Positions 27,690 to 38,007 are shown, numbered from the stretch's first letter. The stretch is 64,000 bases of DNA from Oceanimonas marisflavi (GCF_003049725.1 NZ_QAGM01000008.1:62001-126000); one strand, 5' to 3'. Numbers and translations: made by a program. The notes: generated by a model not told the origin, from the letters alone.

Positions 27690-28634
27690 ATGTTTGAGAT
27701 CCTCAAGACCAAAGAGCCGCTGCCCTTTATGCGTTTTTCAAAGGGCGCGACCGTGCTGTCGCTGGTGCTGATTGGCCTGTGCTTTTTCAGCCTGGCCACC
27801 CGGGGGCTGAACTGGGGCCTGGACTTTACCGGCGGCACCGTCGTGGAAGTGGCCTTTGAACAGGCGGTGGAACTGGACGGCGTGCGCGAGCAGCTGGACG
27901 GCGCCGGCCTGAGTGGGGCCACCGTGCAGCACTTCGGCACCAGCCGGGATCTGCTCATTCGCATGCCGCCCCAGGAAGGCGCCAATGTGCAAGAGCAGGG
28001 TGACGCCGTGCTGGCCGCTATGCAGCAGCTGTCGGCGGACGCCGAAATGAAACGGCTGGAGTTCGTCGGCCCGTCCATCGGCAAGGAGTTGGCGGAGCAG
28101 GGCGGTCTGGCCATTCTGGTGGCGCTGCTGTGTATTCTTTTTTATGTCGGCGTACGCTTTGAATGGCGACTGGCATCCGGCGCCGTGCTGTCCCTGGCCC
28201 ACGATGTGATCATCACCCTGGGGGTGTTTTCCTGGCTGCAAATCGAGGTGGATCTCACCATAGTGGCGGCTTTGCTCACCGTGGTGGGTTATTCCCTCAA
28301 TGACACCATAGTGGTGTTTGACCGGGTGCGGGAAAACTTTCGCCGGGTGCGCGAGGCCACCACGGCCCGGGTATTTGACGAGGCCATTACCGATACCCTG
28401 AGCCGGACCCTGATCACCTCGGCCACAACCCTGGTGGTGGTGGTGGCGCTGTTCCTCAAGGGCGGCGCGCTGATCCACGGATTTGCCACCGCACTGCTGC
28501 TGGGCATCGGTTTTGGTACCTATTCCTCCATCTATATCGCCAGTGCCTGGGCCATGATGCTCGGGGTAAAGCGGGAGCACATGCTGCCGCCGCCGGTGGA
28601 AAAGGAAGGAGCGGATCAGGAATCCCTGATGTAA
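27690..28634 (+). CDS. secF: Protein translocase subunit SecF
   Basis: The 314-residue protein has a first membrane helix at about 20-36 and the conserved GLDFTGGTVVEVAFE. Its C-terminal block of helices contains VGYSLNDTIVVFDRVRENFR (about 197-216), the SecF counterpart of the SecD proton-relay motif. It begins 12 bases after secD and ends the operon, followed by a good terminator. Confidence 0.97.
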   Translation: MFEILKTKEPLPFMRFSKGATVLSLVLIGLCFFSLATRGLNWGLDFTGGTVVEVAFEQAVELDGVREQLDGAGLSGATVQHFGTSRDLLIRMPPQEGANVQEQGDAVLAAMQQLSADAEMKRLEFVGPSIGKELAEQGGLAILVALLCILFYVGVRFEWRLASGAVLSLAHDVIITLGVFSWLQIEVDLTIVAALLTVVGYSLNDTIVVFDRVRENFRRVREATTARVFDEAITDTLSRTLITSATTLVVVVALFLKGGALIHGFATALLLGIGFGTYSSIYIASAWAMMLGVKREHMLPPPVEKEGADQESLM

Positions 28635-28650
28635 GCACCGTCATACAGAA

Positions 28651-28679
28651 AAGAAGCCTTCGGGCTTCTTTTTCTTTTT
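28651..28679 (+). terminator. Rho-independent terminator after secF
   Basis: AAGAAGCC and GGCTTCTT flank a TTCG loop, followed by a T-rich run. It closes the queA-to-secF group 16 bases after the secF stop. Confidence 0.88.
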
Positions 28680-28775
28680 AAGTCCCTTTCTGGTGATTGA
28701 TTGCATTTGCAGCATGACAAACGCGCTGCGGCTGCATAACATGGGGACATAGAACAAGACAAGTTCGGAGCCGAC

Positions 28776-29651
28776 TTGAAACACAGATTTTTGCCTGGTG
28801 CGCTGGCCTTGCTGGGCATGATGCTGACAGGATGCAGTGCGCCCAAGGTCGTCACACCGACTCTGGTACTACCTGTGCCCATGCAGGTGTCTTACCAGAG
28901 TGAACTGGGGATTGCCCGTCTGGGGCAAATGCTGAACGCCCCCGGGCTGACCCCGGAGCAGCGTGCCGAGCTGTTCTTTCAGCGCGGCGTGGTGTTTGAC
29001 CGGGTGGGGCTGCGGGCCATGGCCCGGCTGGACTTCAACCGGGCGCTGCGGGAGCGGCCGGACTTTGCCGATGCCTATAACCTCAACGGCGTTTACCTGA
29101 CCCAGAATCAGGAGTTTGACGAGGCCTATGAGGCCTTTGACTCGGCGCTGGAGCTGGCACCGGACTATGTTTACGCCAACCTTAACCGGGGCATCGCGCT
29201 CTATTACGGCGGCCGCCCCGAGCTGGCGGCGCGGGATCTGAAAATCTTTCTGGACGAAGAGCCCGGCGATCCCTACCGCCTGTTGTGGTGGTATCTGGCG
29301 CTGGAGCAGATTGATGCCGACATGGCGCAGGAACGCCTGGCCGCCCATCGCGCCCAATATGGCGGCGAAGAGTGGGCCTGGGATATTGTGGATGTATATC
29401 TTGGCACCCTGACGCCGGAAATGCTGCTAAGCCGGATTTCCGAGCGCAGTCAGGACAATCAGGAGCTGGCGGAGATGCTGTGCGAGGCCTACTTCTATCT
29501 GGCCAAGCGGGCCCAGCGCAACGGCGAGCCGGAGCAGGCCGAGGTCTACCTCAAGCTGGCGCTGGCCACCAATATCTACGATTTTGTCGAGCACCGCTAC
29601 GCCCTGCTGGAGCTGGATCTTATCGGCCAGCAGGCCCGCCTCAAACGCTGA
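28776..29651 (+). CDS. nlpI: TPR lipoprotein NlpI
   Basis: The 291-residue protein has a lipoprotein signal with lipobox LTGC (Cys20) and a series of TPR helices (about 60-180) including ADAYNLNGVYLTQNQEFDEA and YVYANLNRGIALYYGG. NlpI is an outer-membrane adaptor that brings the Prc protease to MepS and organises peptidoglycan hydrolases. MepS is encoded in this window at 7859. The start is a TTG, chosen because it gives the complete signal. Length agrees with the 294 residues of E. coli. It converges on ubiV. Confidence 0.92.
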   Translation: MKHRFLPGALALLGMMLTGCSAPKVVTPTLVLPVPMQVSYQSELGIARLGQMLNAPGLTPEQRAELFFQRGVVFDRVGLRAMARLDFNRALRERPDFADAYNLNGVYLTQNQEFDEAYEAFDSALELAPDYVYANLNRGIALYYGGRPELAARDLKIFLDEEPGDPYRLLWWYLALEQIDADMAQERLAAHRAQYGGEEWAWDIVDVYLGTLTPEMLLSRISERSQDNQELAEMLCEAYFYLAKRAQRNGEPEQAEVYLKLALATNIYDFVEHRYALLELDLIGQQARLKR

Positions 29652-29672
29652 CGGGCCACTCCTTTCTTTCGG

Positions 29673-30563
29673 TCAGGCTTCAATGCTGGCGGGAGCCGGC
29701 AGCCACTCCATGCCCGGCAGCTGGTTCCAGTAACCGTTGCAATAGCGGGATGCCAGCGGCCAGGGCTTCCCGTTGGGAGCCTTGAAGCGGGCAATCCATT
29801 CCAGGCACGCCGGACTATGGGCGCTGATGCGAACCGCGTCCACCCAGCCGGCCATGCCATCCCGATCGTTAATCAGGTTATAGCAGTAACCGGACTGGGT
29901 CTGAATGCCGTTCAGGTTGAATGCCGGCTGGCCTTCCTGAGTGTTGGCGCGAAGCCCGCCAGGGTACTTGATGCACACCAGCTCGCACTCGTCCTTGGGC
30001 CGGTTTTCTGCCCGGGCGGTAAAACAGCGTGCCGACCAGGCTAGAGGCAGGTGGCCGTAGCCGAACACTTCCAGCTGAAAACGGTCACGTACTCCGGCCG
30101 CTTCCGCCGCCCGGTGAATGCGTAACAGCCAGTCCCGGGACAGTTCCACCGGCGGTACCCAGGTGGTCATGCCCTTGTCCAGCAAAATGCGCAGTGTGTC
30201 CAGGTTGTAGACGTTAAGTGCCGGTCCGCCCACAAAGGGCAGGCCGTGCTCGTGGGCCAGCTGCACCGCGCCCAGATCATTGGCTTCAATTTGCAGCTCG
30301 CCCTGTTCGCACAGTTTTTTGATGATGCTCAGCTCGGCCGGTGCCTGGATCAGCGTCAGGGTCGACAGCACCACCTCCTTGCCGGCGGCGGTCAGCGCCT
30401 GAGCCAGGGCCAGCCAGTCGCCGGTTTTCAGCTCCCGGCGTTTGGGACAGACGGTTTCTCCCAGATAAATACGCTGGCAGGGCGTCTCGAGCGCGGCACG
30501 GTAAAAATCCTCAACCTGCTGGCGGGGCCAGAAAAACAACAGTGGGCCCAGATGAACGTTCAT
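29673..30563 (-). CDS. ubiV: O2-independent ubiquinone biosynthesis protein UbiV (YhbV)
   Basis: This 296-residue U32-peptidase-family protein has cysteines at 39, 180, 193 and 197, the same positions as the iron-sulfur ligands I recall for E. coli UbiV. With UbiU it forms the complex that hydroxylates ubiquinone precursors without oxygen. The start at 30563 (MNVHLGPLLFF) was chosen over 30581 because AGGAG lies 8 bases before it and because it avoids overlapping ubiU. It is second in the ubiU-ubiV operon. Confidence 0.95.
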   Translation of the reverse strand: MNVHLGPLLFFWPRQQVEDFYRAALETPCQRIYLGETVCPKRRELKTGDWLALAQALTAAGKEVVLSTLTLIQAPAELSIIKKLCEQGELQIEANDLGAVQLAHEHGLPFVGGPALNVYNLDTLRILLDKGMTTWVPPVELSRDWLLRIHRAAEAAGVRDRFQLEVFGYGHLPLAWSARCFTARAENRPKDECELVCIKYPGGLRANTQEGQPAFNLNGIQTQSGYCYNLINDRDGMAGWVDAVRISAHSPACLEWIARFKAPNGKPWPLASRYCNGYWNQLPGMEWLPAPASIEA

Positions 30564-30571
30564 GCGTACTC

Positions 30572-31567
30572 CTATTGCCATTTACGGTGATAGGCACCCA
30601 GGGTGGTCTGGCTGCCTTCCGACAGGGCACCGAGCTGCTGTTGCCAGGCGGGCTCGATTTGAAAATCCCCGGCATTGCTCAGGCAGGCATCCAGCGCCTG
30701 GCGCCAGACCCGGGCGACCTTGCCGGCGTAGGCCGGGCTGCGCTGCCGGCCCTCAATCTTGACCGACTTGACCCCCAGCCGGATAAGCTCGGGCAGCAGG
30801 CTCAGGGTGTTGAGGCTGGTGGGCTCTTCCAGAGTGTGGTAGGGGCGGCCGTCCACCTCAAAACGCCCCTTGCACAGGGTGGGGTAGCCGGCCTGTTCGC
30901 CGTCGGCAAAGCGGTCGATAAGCACATTGTTAAGGCGGGACTCGAGCTGTCCGTCTTTTTCTTCCCAGCGCACAAAGCGGGCGGGAGAGCAGGCGCCCAC
31001 GGTATTGGGGCTTTCACCGGTGAGATAGGAAGACAGGTAGCAGCGGCCTTCTGCCATGATGCACAGGCTGCCAAAGGCGAACACCTCCAGCTCGGCGTCG
31101 GTTTCCTTTGCTATCTGGCGTACCTGCTGAATGGACAGTACCCGGGGCAGCACCACCCGCCGTACCCCGAAGTTCTCCTGAAAAAAGCGAATGGCGGCGG
31201 CGTTGGTGGCGCTGGCCTGCACCGACAGGTGCAGCTCGGCCTCGGGATAGCGGCGGGCGGCGTAGGCCAGGATGGCGGTATCGGCGATGATAAGGGCATC
31301 GGCGCCCAGCGCCATGGCCTGATCCACCGCTCCCTGCCACACCGCCTCCTTGCCCTGATGGGCAAAGGTATTGATGGCCACATGCAGCTTTCGGCCATGG
31401 CGACGCAGATAATCCACGCCTTCGCGCAGCCCCTGAGGCGTGAAGTTAAGGCCGGCGAAATGACGGGCGTTGGTCTGATCCTTGAAACCGATGTACACCG
31501 CATCGGCACCCTGATCGACCGCAGACTTCAGTGCCGGCAGGCTGCCGGCAGGACAGAGCAATTCCAT
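30572..31567 (-). CDS. ubiU: O2-independent ubiquinone biosynthesis protein UbiU (YhbU)
   Basis: This 331-residue U32-family protein starts MELLCPAGSLPALKSAVDQG. The four iron-sulfur cysteines are at 169, 176, 193 and 232, which matches the E. coli UbiU numbering I recall. It partners with UbiV in the anaerobic hydroxylation steps of ubiquinone synthesis. It is first in the operon. The promoter region is shared with the divergent ubiT and contains an FNR-like box. Confidence 0.95.
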   Translation of the reverse strand: MELLCPAGSLPALKSAVDQGADAVYIGFKDQTNARHFAGLNFTPQGLREGVDYLRRHGRKLHVAINTFAHQGKEAVWQGAVDQAMALGADALIIADTAILAYAARRYPEAELHLSVQASATNAAAIRFFQENFGVRRVVLPRVLSIQQVRQIAKETDAELEVFAFGSLCIMAEGRCYLSSYLTGESPNTVGACSPARFVRWEEKDGQLESRLNNVLIDRFADGEQAGYPTLCKGRFEVDGRPYHTLEEPTSLNTLSLLPELIRLGVKSVKIEGRQRSPAYAGKVARVWRQALDACLSNAGDFQIEPAWQQQLGALSEGSQTTLGAYHRKWQ

Positions 31568-31625
31568 GATAATGGCTCCCTGGTTCAGAAGGGCGCCAGT
31601 GTAGATGGGATGGCGTCACGGGAGT

Positions 31626-31639
31626 TTGATTTGAAACAA
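31626..31639. promoter_or_regulatory. FNR-like box between ubiU and ubiT
   Basis: TTGAT-TTGA-AACAA matches the FNR/Anr consensus TTGAT-N4-ATCAA at nine of ten defined bases. It lies in the 149-bp divergent gap, 58 bases before ubiU and 77 before ubiT. Anaerobic activation of genes for oxygen-independent ubiquinone synthesis is expected from E. coli. A second half-site-like TTGATTTGG starts at 31651. Confidence 0.65.
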
Positions 31640-31716
31640 TTGCGGCCGATTTGATTTGGCGCAGGAACCGGCCGGTCATGGCATGGTGAGATAAGGCCTT
31701 TTACAAGGGAGACGTT

Positions 31717-32232
31717 ATGTTGCCTGTTATTTGCCAACAGCTCAGTCAGCGAGGACCCGGCTGGCTGAAAAGACCGCTTGCCCATATGCCGGTATGGCTT
31801 CATGCGCCCTTGCTGGAGCCGCTGCTGCGCCGGGTGCTGGCCGAGCCCCTGCACCAGGGTGAACTGGGGTTTCTGGAAGGGCGCCGGCTGCAGATATTGG
31901 TGCCGGATATTGAATACCGGCTGACCCTGACGCTGGCCGGCAACACCCTGCGGGTGCTGCCCGATGCCAGTGCCGATGTGGTGATTCGGGCCGCCTTCAA
32001 CGATCTGATCCGGCTCAGCAACCAGGATTGTGATCCGGATACGCTGTTCTTTCAGCGCCGGCTGCTGATCACCGGCGACACCGAGCTGGGCCTGGAGTGC
32101 AAGAACCTGCTCGACCGGCTGGAGCCCGGGCTGCAGCCGGTGTGGTTTCGTCGTTTGCTGGCACTGATGGCCAGGGTACTGCAACAGGCCGAGCAACGGC
32201 CTGTGCGCCAGTCCACAGAGCTAGAAGGATAA
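31717..32232 (+). CDS. ubiT: SCP2-domain ubiquinone biosynthesis accessory factor UbiT (YhbT)
   Basis: The 171-residue protein has a sterol-carrier-protein-2-like domain (about 40-140) with LTLTLAGNTLRVLPDASADV and LLITGDTELGLECKNLLDRL. In E. coli UbiT binds hydrophobic ubiquinone intermediates and is needed with UbiU and UbiV when oxygen is absent. AAGGGAGA precedes the ATG. Its divergent placement from ubiUV supports the assignment. Confidence 0.92.
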   Translation: MLPVICQQLSQRGPGWLKRPLAHMPVWLHAPLLEPLLRRVLAEPLHQGELGFLEGRRLQILVPDIEYRLTLTLAGNTLRVLPDASADVVIRAAFNDLIRLSNQDCDPDTLFFQRRLLITGDTELGLECKNLLDRLEPGLQPVWFRRLLALMARVLQQAEQRPVRQSTELEG

Positions 32233-32297
32233 AACCTGATCCAGCCATACGACTGTGTTAAAATCCTGCGCCCTGAGCGCAACGGAACTAAGTGAAC

Positions 32298-33026
32298 ATG
32301 CTTGAGCAAGTACGCATCGTGCTGGTAAACACCTCTCATACCGGCAATATGGGATCTGCGGCCAGGGCCATGAAAACCATGGGCCTGAGCGATCTCTGCC
32401 TGGTGGATCCGGTCAGCCCGCCCGATGGTCAGTCGGTGGCGCTGGCCGCCGGCGCCAGCGATATTCTGGCCAATGCCCGCACTGTGCCGACGCTGGCCGA
32501 AGCGGTGGCCGACTGTGGTCTGGTGATCGGCACCAGTGCCCGTTCCCGCACCTGGTCCTGGCCCATGCTCAATGCCCGCGAGGCAGGGGAAAAGGCGATG
32601 GCGGAAGCGCCCAAACACAAGGTGGCGCTGGTGTTCGGCCGGGAGCGCACCGGCCTGACCAACGAAGAACTGCAGCTGTGCCACTATCATGTGGCCATTC
32701 CCGCCAACCCGGAATACAGCTCACTGAACCTGGCCATGGCGGTGCAGACCCTGAGTTATGAAGTGCGCATGGCCTGGCTGGCCGGCACCCAGGAGCAGCC
32801 GGTGGCAGAAGATTACCCGCTGGCGTCGGATCTGGAACGGTTCTATGAGCATCTGGAACAGACCCTGCTGGACACCGGCTTTATCATCAAGCCTCATCCG
32901 GGGCAGGTGATGACCAAGTTGCGCCGGCTGTTCAACCGGGCCAGGCCGGAAGATCACGAGCTCAATATATTGCGCGGTATCCTCACTTCGGTGCAGCGTC
33001 GCATTGTGAAAAAAACCACGGAATAA
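32298..33026 (+). CDS. trmJ: tRNA (cytidine/uridine-2'-O-)-methyltransferase TrmJ
   Basis: This is a SPOUT-class methyltransferase of 242 residues. It has [20 protein letters not shown] at the start, then [15 protein letters not shown] and [17 protein letters not shown], which make the knotted SAM site. It methylates the ribose of nucleotide 32 in several tRNAs. The ATG at 32298 (MLEQVRI) fits the E. coli start. A GTG two codons upstream is possible. It directly precedes the isc operon, as in E. coli. Confidence 0.94.
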   Translation: MLEQVRIVLVNTSHTGNMGSAARAMKTMGLSDLCLVDPVSPPDGQSVALAAGASDILANARTVPTLAEAVADCGLVIGTSARSRTWSWPMLNAREAGEKAMAEAPKHKVALVFGRERTGLTNEELQLCHYHVAIPANPEYSSLNLAMAVQTLSYEVRMAWLAGTQEQPVAEDYPLASDLERFYEHLEQTLLDTGFIIKPHPGQVMTKLRRLFNRARPEDHELNILRGILTSVQRRIVKKTTE

Positions 33027-33047
33027 CCGACTGCTGCGCTGGGTTAA

Positions 33048-33072
33048 ATACTTGACTGAAACACTCGGGTAT
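33048..33072 (+). promoter_or_regulatory. IscR type-1-like binding site in the isc promoter region
   Basis: The 25 bases from ATACTTGACT (33048) to the closing TAT (33072) fit the type-1 IscR pattern ATASYYGACTRWWWYAGTCRRSTAT as I recall it. There is one mismatch, ACTC where AGTC is expected. The embedded TTGACT could be the -35. It is 38 bases before iscR, where autorepression by [2Fe-2S]-IscR would act. Confidence 0.75.
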
Positions 33073-33109
33073 GACACCCTGACGCCATGTTCGAAAACGG
33101 TTTGAATCC

Positions 33110-33607
33110 ATGAGACTGACATCGAAAGGGCGTTATGCGGTGACCGCCATGCTGGATGTGGCGCTGCATGCCAATGGAGGTCCGGTATCCCTGGCCGACA
33201 TCTCGGAGCGGCAGGGCATTTCCCTGTCCTATCTTGAACAGCTGTTCTCCCGTCTGCGCAAGCAGGGGCTGGTGAGCAGCGTGCGCGGCCCGGGTGGCGG
33301 CTACCTGCTGGGACAGGACGCCGGCGATATTTCCGTGGGCGCGGTCATTGCCGCCGTGGACGAGTCGGTGGACGCCACCAAATGTCAGGGCAAGGGAGAT
33401 TGCCATGGCGGTAACCAGTGTCTGACCCACTCCCTGTGGTGCGCCCTGAGTGAGCGGATCAGCAACTTTCTCGATGCCATTACCCTGGCCGAGCTGGTCA
33501 GCCAGAACGAAGTCCGGCGCATATCCGGACAGCAAGACAAACATCTGAGCATGCTGAACCTGGAAGAGAATCAGGATCGGTCTGTGAGCGTTAAAGTTCA
33601 ACTTTAA
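33110..33607 (+). CDS. iscR: Iron-sulfur cluster regulator IscR
   Basis: This 165-residue Rrf2-family repressor has an N-terminal winged helix ([20 protein letters not shown]) with [20 protein letters not shown]. Its [2Fe-2S] ligands are Cys92, Cys98 and Cys104. Holo-IscR represses the isc operon, and apo-IscR acts at other promoters. It is first of the operon iscR-iscS-iscU-iscA-hscB-hscA-fdx-iscX. Confidence 0.97.
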   Translation: MRLTSKGRYAVTAMLDVALHANGGPVSLADISERQGISLSYLEQLFSRLRKQGLVSSVRGPGGGYLLGQDAGDISVGAVIAAVDESVDATKCQGKGDCHGGNQCLTHSLWCALSERISNFLDAITLAELVSQNEVRRISGQQDKHLSMLNLEENQDRSVSVKVQL

Positions 33608-33658
33608 AATGTCGATGACAAGACTGCCGTACAGGGCAGCGTTGGAACGGAGAATATG

Positions 33659-34873
33659 ATGAAACTGCCCATTTATCTCGACTATGCGGCTACCTGCCCG
33701 GTAGACCCTCGCGTCGCCGAAAAAATGATGCAATACCTGACCCCGGACGGCTTTTTTGGCAACCCGGCTTCCCGCTCCCACCGGTTTGGCTGGCAGGCGG
33801 AAGAGGCGGTGGATATTGCCCGTAACCAGATTGCCGATCTGATCAATGCCGACCCGCGGGAAATCGTGTTCACCTCCGGTGCTACCGAGTCCGACAACCT
33901 GGCCATCAAGGGCATTGCCCACTTCTATGGCAAAAAGGGCAAACACATCGTGACCTCCAAGACCGAGCACAAGGCGGTACTGGATCCCTGCCGCCAGCTG
34001 GAGCGGGAAGGCTTTGAAGTCACCTACCTGGAGCCTCAGCCCAACGGCCTGTTCACCCTGGAACAGATCGAAGGCGCCCTGCGTGACGACACCGTGCTGG
34101 TGAGCATCATGCACGTTAACAATGAAACCGGTGTGATCCAGGACGTCAAGGCCATCGGCGAGCTGTGCCGCAGCCGCAAAATCATGTTCCACGTGGATGC
34201 CGCCCAGAGCGCCGGCAAGATCCCGGTGGATGTAAAAGACATGAACATCGATCTGCTGTCCATGTCCGCCCACAAGATTTACGGCCCCAAGGGCATCGGC
34301 GCCCTGTATGTGTGCCGCAAGCCGCGGGTGCGTCTGGAAGCCCAGATGCACGGCGGCGGCCACGAGCGCGGCATGCGTTCCGGCACCCTGCCTACCCACC
34401 AGATCGTGGGCATGGGCGAAGCCTTCCGCATTGCGAAAGAAGAAATGCAGGCCGAGGGCGAGCGTATTCGCGCATTGCGTGACCGCCTCTATAACGGCGT
34501 GAAGGACATCGAAGAAGTCTATGTCAACGGCGATCTGGAGCAGCGGATACCCGGCATCCTCAACATCAGCTTTGCCTATGTGGAAGGCGAGTCACTGATG
34601 ATGGCGCTGAAAGATCTGGCGGTGTCCTCCGGCTCGGCCTGTACCTCCGCCAGCCTGGAGCCTTCCTACGTGCTGCGTGCCCTGGGCCTGAACGACGAGC
34701 TGGCGCACAGCTCCATTCGTTTCAGCATCGGCCGCTTCACCACCGAAGAAGAAGTTGACTACGCCGTGCGTCTGGTTAATGAGGCTATCGGTCGCCTGCG
34801 GGAAATGTCCCCCCTGTGGGAGATGTTCAAGGATGGCGTGGACCTGGAAAAAGTTGAGTGGGTACACCATTAA
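33659..34873 (+). CDS. iscS: Cysteine desulfurase IscS
   Basis: This 404-residue PLP enzyme has Lys206 in [11 protein letters not shown] as the cofactor lysine and Cys328 in [14 protein letters not shown] as the persulfide carrier. It supplies sulfur to IscU and to tRNA thiolation enzymes. Two ATGs are in tandem. The second (33659) has GGAG at a 6-base distance and gives exactly the E. coli length, so it was chosen. Confidence 0.97.
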   Translation: MKLPIYLDYAATCPVDPRVAEKMMQYLTPDGFFGNPASRSHRFGWQAEEAVDIARNQIADLINADPREIVFTSGATESDNLAIKGIAHFYGKKGKHIVTSKTEHKAVLDPCRQLEREGFEVTYLEPQPNGLFTLEQIEGALRDDTVLVSIMHVNNETGVIQDVKAIGELCRSRKIMFHVDAAQSAGKIPVDVKDMNIDLLSMSAHKIYGPKGIGALYVCRKPRVRLEAQMHGGGHERGMRSGTLPTHQIVGMGEAFRIAKEEMQAEGERIRALRDRLYNGVKDIEEVYVNGDLEQRIPGILNISFAYVEGESLMMALKDLAVSSGSACTSASLEPSYVLRALGLNDELAHSSIRFSIGRFTTEEEVDYAVRLVNEAIGRLREMSPLWEMFKDGVDLEKVEWVHH

Positions 34874-34903
34874 GGTGTCGATGGACTGCAGAGGAATTGA
34901 ATC

Positions 34904-35290
34904 ATGGCTTACAGCGAAAAAGTAATTGATCACTATGAAAACCCCCGCAACGTGGGTGGTTTTGACAAGAATGACCCGAGTGTGGCCACCGGCATGGTGG
35001 GTGCGCCGGCCTGCGGCGACGTGATGAAGCTGCAGCTGAAGATCAGCGAAGAAGGCATTATCGAAGATGCCAAGTTCAAGACCTACGGCTGTGGCTCCGC
35101 CATCGCCTCCAGCTCGCTGATCACCGAATGGGTGAAAGGCAAGAGCCTGGACGAAGCCGCCAGCATCAAGAACACCGACATTGCCGAAGAACTGGCCCTG
35201 CCGCCGGTGAAGATCCACTGCTCCATTCTGGCGGAGGATGCCATCAAGGCGGCCATCGACGACTACAAGCAGAAAAAGAACCTGGCGTAA
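34904..35290 (+). CDS. iscU: Iron-sulfur cluster scaffold IscU
   Basis: The 128-residue protein has the three cluster ligands Cys37, Cys63 and Cys106, and the LPPVK motif (99-103) recognised by HscA. New [2Fe-2S] clusters are built on it with sulfur from IscS. It is third in the isc operon, 30 bases after iscS. Confidence 0.98.
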   Translation: MAYSEKVIDHYENPRNVGGFDKNDPSVATGMVGAPACGDVMKLQLKISEEGIIEDAKFKTYGCGSAIASSSLITEWVKGKSLDEAASIKNTDIAEELALPPVKIHCSILAEDAIKAAIDDYKQKKNLA

Positions 35291-35302
35291 GACGGAGACA
35301 TT

Positions 35303-35626
35303 ATGGCGATCACCATTACCGACGCGGCCGCCCAGCGGGTGCAGACCTTTCTCAACAACCGGGGCAAGGGCCTTGGCTTGCGGCTGGGGGTAAAAACCTC
35401 CGGGTGCTCCGGTCTGGCCTATGTGCTGGAGTTCGTGGATGAGCTGTCCGAAGGGGATCAGGTGTTCGAGCATGGCGAGGTCAAGGTGATCGTCGACAGC
35501 AAGAGTCTCGTTTATCTGGATGGCACTGAGCTGGATTTTGTCAAGGAAGGCCTGAATGAGGGCTTTCGCTTCAACAACCCCAATATCACCGGGGAGTGTG
35601 GCTGCGGCGAGAGCTTTAACGTTTAA
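35303..35626 (+). CDS. iscA: A-type iron-sulfur carrier IscA
   Basis: The 107-residue protein has the invariant cysteines Cys35, Cys99 and Cys101 (SGCSG and ECGCGESF). It moves clusters to apo-proteins, mainly for [4Fe-4S] assembly. It lies 12 bases after iscU. Confidence 0.97.
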   Translation: MAITITDAAAQRVQTFLNNRGKGLGLRLGVKTSGCSGLAYVLEFVDELSEGDQVFEHGEVKVIVDSKSLVYLDGTELDFVKEGLNEGFRFNNPNITGECGCGESFNV

Positions 35627-35636
35627 GGAAAGCGGC

Positions 35637-36155
35637 ATGAACTATTTTGAGCTGTTTGATCTGCCCGCACAGTTCCAACTCGATGGTCAGGCCCTTTCCG
35701 GGGCCTACCGCCGGCTGCAGATGCAGTTCCATCCCGACAAATTCGCCTCCCGCCCCGAGCGGGAGCGTTTGCAGGCGGTACAACAGGCCGCCCGCATCAA
35801 CGACGCATTTTCCACCCTCAAGGCTCCCCTGAGCCGGGCCGAGTATCTGCTGTCCCTGCAGGGCGTGGATATTCGCGGCGAGCAGCAGACCCTCAAGGAT
35901 CCCCTGTTTCTGATGCAGCAAATGGAGTGGCGCGAGCAGCTGGAAGATATTTCCACCGCTGCCGACGTGTTTGCCGCCATCATGGCCTTTGAGCGGGAGC
36001 TGAAGCAGGCTTCTGACGATTATTACCGCGAGCTGGAGCAACAGCTTGACGCCGGTCACTGGGAACAGGCCGCCGATACGGTGCGCAAACTCAAATTTAT
36101 GGCCAAGCTGCACGCCGAGCTTGAGCGAGTGGAAGACGCCCAGCAGGAATTCTGA
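35637..36155 (+). CDS. hscB: J-type co-chaperone HscB
   Basis: The 172-residue protein has a J domain at the N-terminus with the HPD motif at 32-34 and a C-terminal three-helix bundle that binds IscU. It stimulates the ATPase of HscA. The start at 35637 (MNYFELF) was preferred to an upstream in-frame ATG inside iscA. AAGGAAAG provides the ribosome binding site. Confidence 0.96.
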   Translation: MNYFELFDLPAQFQLDGQALSGAYRRLQMQFHPDKFASRPERERLQAVQQAARINDAFSTLKAPLSRAEYLLSLQGVDIRGEQQTLKDPLFLMQQMEWREQLEDISTAADVFAAIMAFERELKQASDDYYRELEQQLDAGHWEQAADTVRKLKFMAKLHAELERVEDAQQEF

Positions 36156-36160
36156 ATCTC

Positions 36161-38005
36161 ATGGCATTGTTACAAATTTCCGAGCCGGGCCAGAGCGCGG
36201 CTCCGCACGAGCACAAGTGGGCCGTAGGCATTGATCTCGGTACCACCAATTCACTGGTGGCCGTGGTGCGCAGTGGTCTGGCCGAAACCCTGGCCGACGA
36301 GCAGGGCCGTGATCTGTTGCCGTCCGTGGTGCATTACACCGCCGATGGCCTGCGGGTGGGCTTTGACGCCAAACACGAAGCCGAATTCGATCCGCAAAAC
36401 ACCATCGTCTCGGTCAAGCGGCTGCTGGGCAAGGCCCTGGCCGATGTGCCCCGCCACCGGTTGCCCTATGACTTTCGGGATACCGACGCCGGCATCATCG
36501 AGCTGAATACCCCGCAAGGCGCCGTCAACCCGGTGCAGGTCTCTGCCGAAATACTCAAAACCCTGGGAGAGCGGGCCGAGTCTGCTCTGGGCAACCCCAT
36601 TGAAGGCGCGGTGATCACAGTGCCGGCCTATTTCGATGACGCCCAGCGCCAGGGCACCAAGGACGCGGCTCAACTGGCCGGTCTGAATGTGCTGCGGCTG
36701 CTCAATGAACCTACCGCCGCCGCCATCGCTTATGGTCTGGATTCCGGTCAGGAAGGGGTGATTGCGGTTTACGATCTGGGCGGCGGCACCTTTGATATCT
36801 CTATTCTGCGCCTGCACAAGGGGGTGTTTGAAGTGCTGGCCACCGGCGGCGACTCGTCGCTGGGCGGAGATGACTTTGACCACGCGCTTGGCGACTGGAT
36901 TCAGCAACAGGCCGGTGTGGCCGAGCTGACCCCGGCCCGGCAGCGCAACCTGCACGATGCCGCCACCGCCGCCAAAATTGCCCTGACCGACAGCGACAGT
37001 GTGACCGTCAGCTGGGAAGGCTGGCAGGGCGAGCTCAGCCGCGACCAGTTCAATGCCCTGATCCAGCCCTGGGTCAACAAGACCCTGATGGCCTGTCGCC
37101 GCGCCCTGAAAGACGCCGGCGTGAGCCAGGACGAGGTGCAGGAAGTGGTGATGGTGGGCGGCTCCACCCGGGTGCCCCTGGTGCGGCAGCGGGTAGGGGA
37201 ATTCTTTGCCCGCGAGCCACTGACCAGCATTGACCCCGACAAGGTGGTGGCCATCGGCGCCAGCATTCAGGCGGATATTCTTATCGGCAACAAGCCCGAC
37301 AGCGACATGCTGCTGCTGGACGTGATCCCGCTGTCTCTGGGCCTGGAGACCATGGGCGGTCTGGTGGAGAAGGTGATTCCGCGCAACACCACCATTCCCG
37401 TGGCCCGGGCCCAGGAGTTCACCACCTTCAAGGACGGTCAGACCGCCATGGCCATTCATGTGGTGCAGGGCGAGCGCGAGCTGGTGGCCGACTGCCGCTC
37501 CCTGGCCCGCTTCGAACTGACCGGCATTCCGCCCATGGCTGCCGGCGCCGCCCATATACGCGTGACCTTTCAGGTGGACGCCGACGGCCTGCTGTCGGTG
37601 AGCGCCATGGAGAAATCGTCAGGGGTACAGGCCAGCATTGAGGTCAAGCCCTCTTATGGCCTGAAGGAAGAGGATATTTCCACCATGCTCAAGGCTTCAT
37701 TTGAGTATGCTCAGGAAGACATTGCCGCGCGCATGCTGGCGGAGCAGCGGGTGGAAGCGGCCCGGGTGGTGGAAAACATCATCAGTGCCCTGCACGCCGA
37801 CGGCGACGAGCTGCTCAGCGAGCAGGAGCAGGCCGAGGTGGTGGCCAGCCTGGAAGCACTGCAGCAGGCGGCACAGGGGAATGACCCGGACGCCATCAAG
37901 CGCGCCATTGAACAGACCGACAAACAAACCGCCGACTTTGCCGCCCGCCGAATGGACGCTTCCATTCGCAAGGCACTGGCCGGCCAACGAGTGGACAAGG
38001 TGTAA
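36161..38005 (+). CDS. hscA: Hsp70-class chaperone HscA
   Basis: This 614-residue Hsp70 has the ATPase signatures [12 protein letters not shown] (about 24-35), [13 protein letters not shown] and [14 protein letters not shown], and a C-terminal substrate domain from about 390. It binds the LPPVK motif of IscU and helps release the cluster. It starts 5 bases after hscB. Confidence 0.97.
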   Translation: MALLQISEPGQSAAPHEHKWAVGIDLGTTNSLVAVVRSGLAETLADEQGRDLLPSVVHYTADGLRVGFDAKHEAEFDPQNTIVSVKRLLGKALADVPRHRLPYDFRDTDAGIIELNTPQGAVNPVQVSAEILKTLGERAESALGNPIEGAVITVPAYFDDAQRQGTKDAAQLAGLNVLRLLNEPTAAAIAYGLDSGQEGVIAVYDLGGGTFDISILRLHKGVFEVLATGGDSSLGGDDFDHALGDWIQQQAGVAELTPARQRNLHDAATAAKIALTDSDSVTVSWEGWQGELSRDQFNALIQPWVNKTLMACRRALKDAGVSQDEVQEVVMVGGSTRVPLVRQRVGEFFAREPLTSIDPDKVVAIGASIQADILIGNKPDSDMLLLDVIPLSLGLETMGGLVEKVIPRNTTIPVARAQEFTTFKDGQTAMAIHVVQGERELVADCRSLARFELTGIPPMAAGAAHIRVTFQVDADGLLSVSAMEKSSGVQASIEVKPSYGLKEEDISTMLKASFEYAQEDIAARMLAEQRVEAARVVENIISALHADGDELLSEQEQAEVVASLEALQQAAQGNDPDAIKRAIEQTDKQTADFAARRMDASIRKALAGQRVDKV

Positions 38006-38007
38006 CA

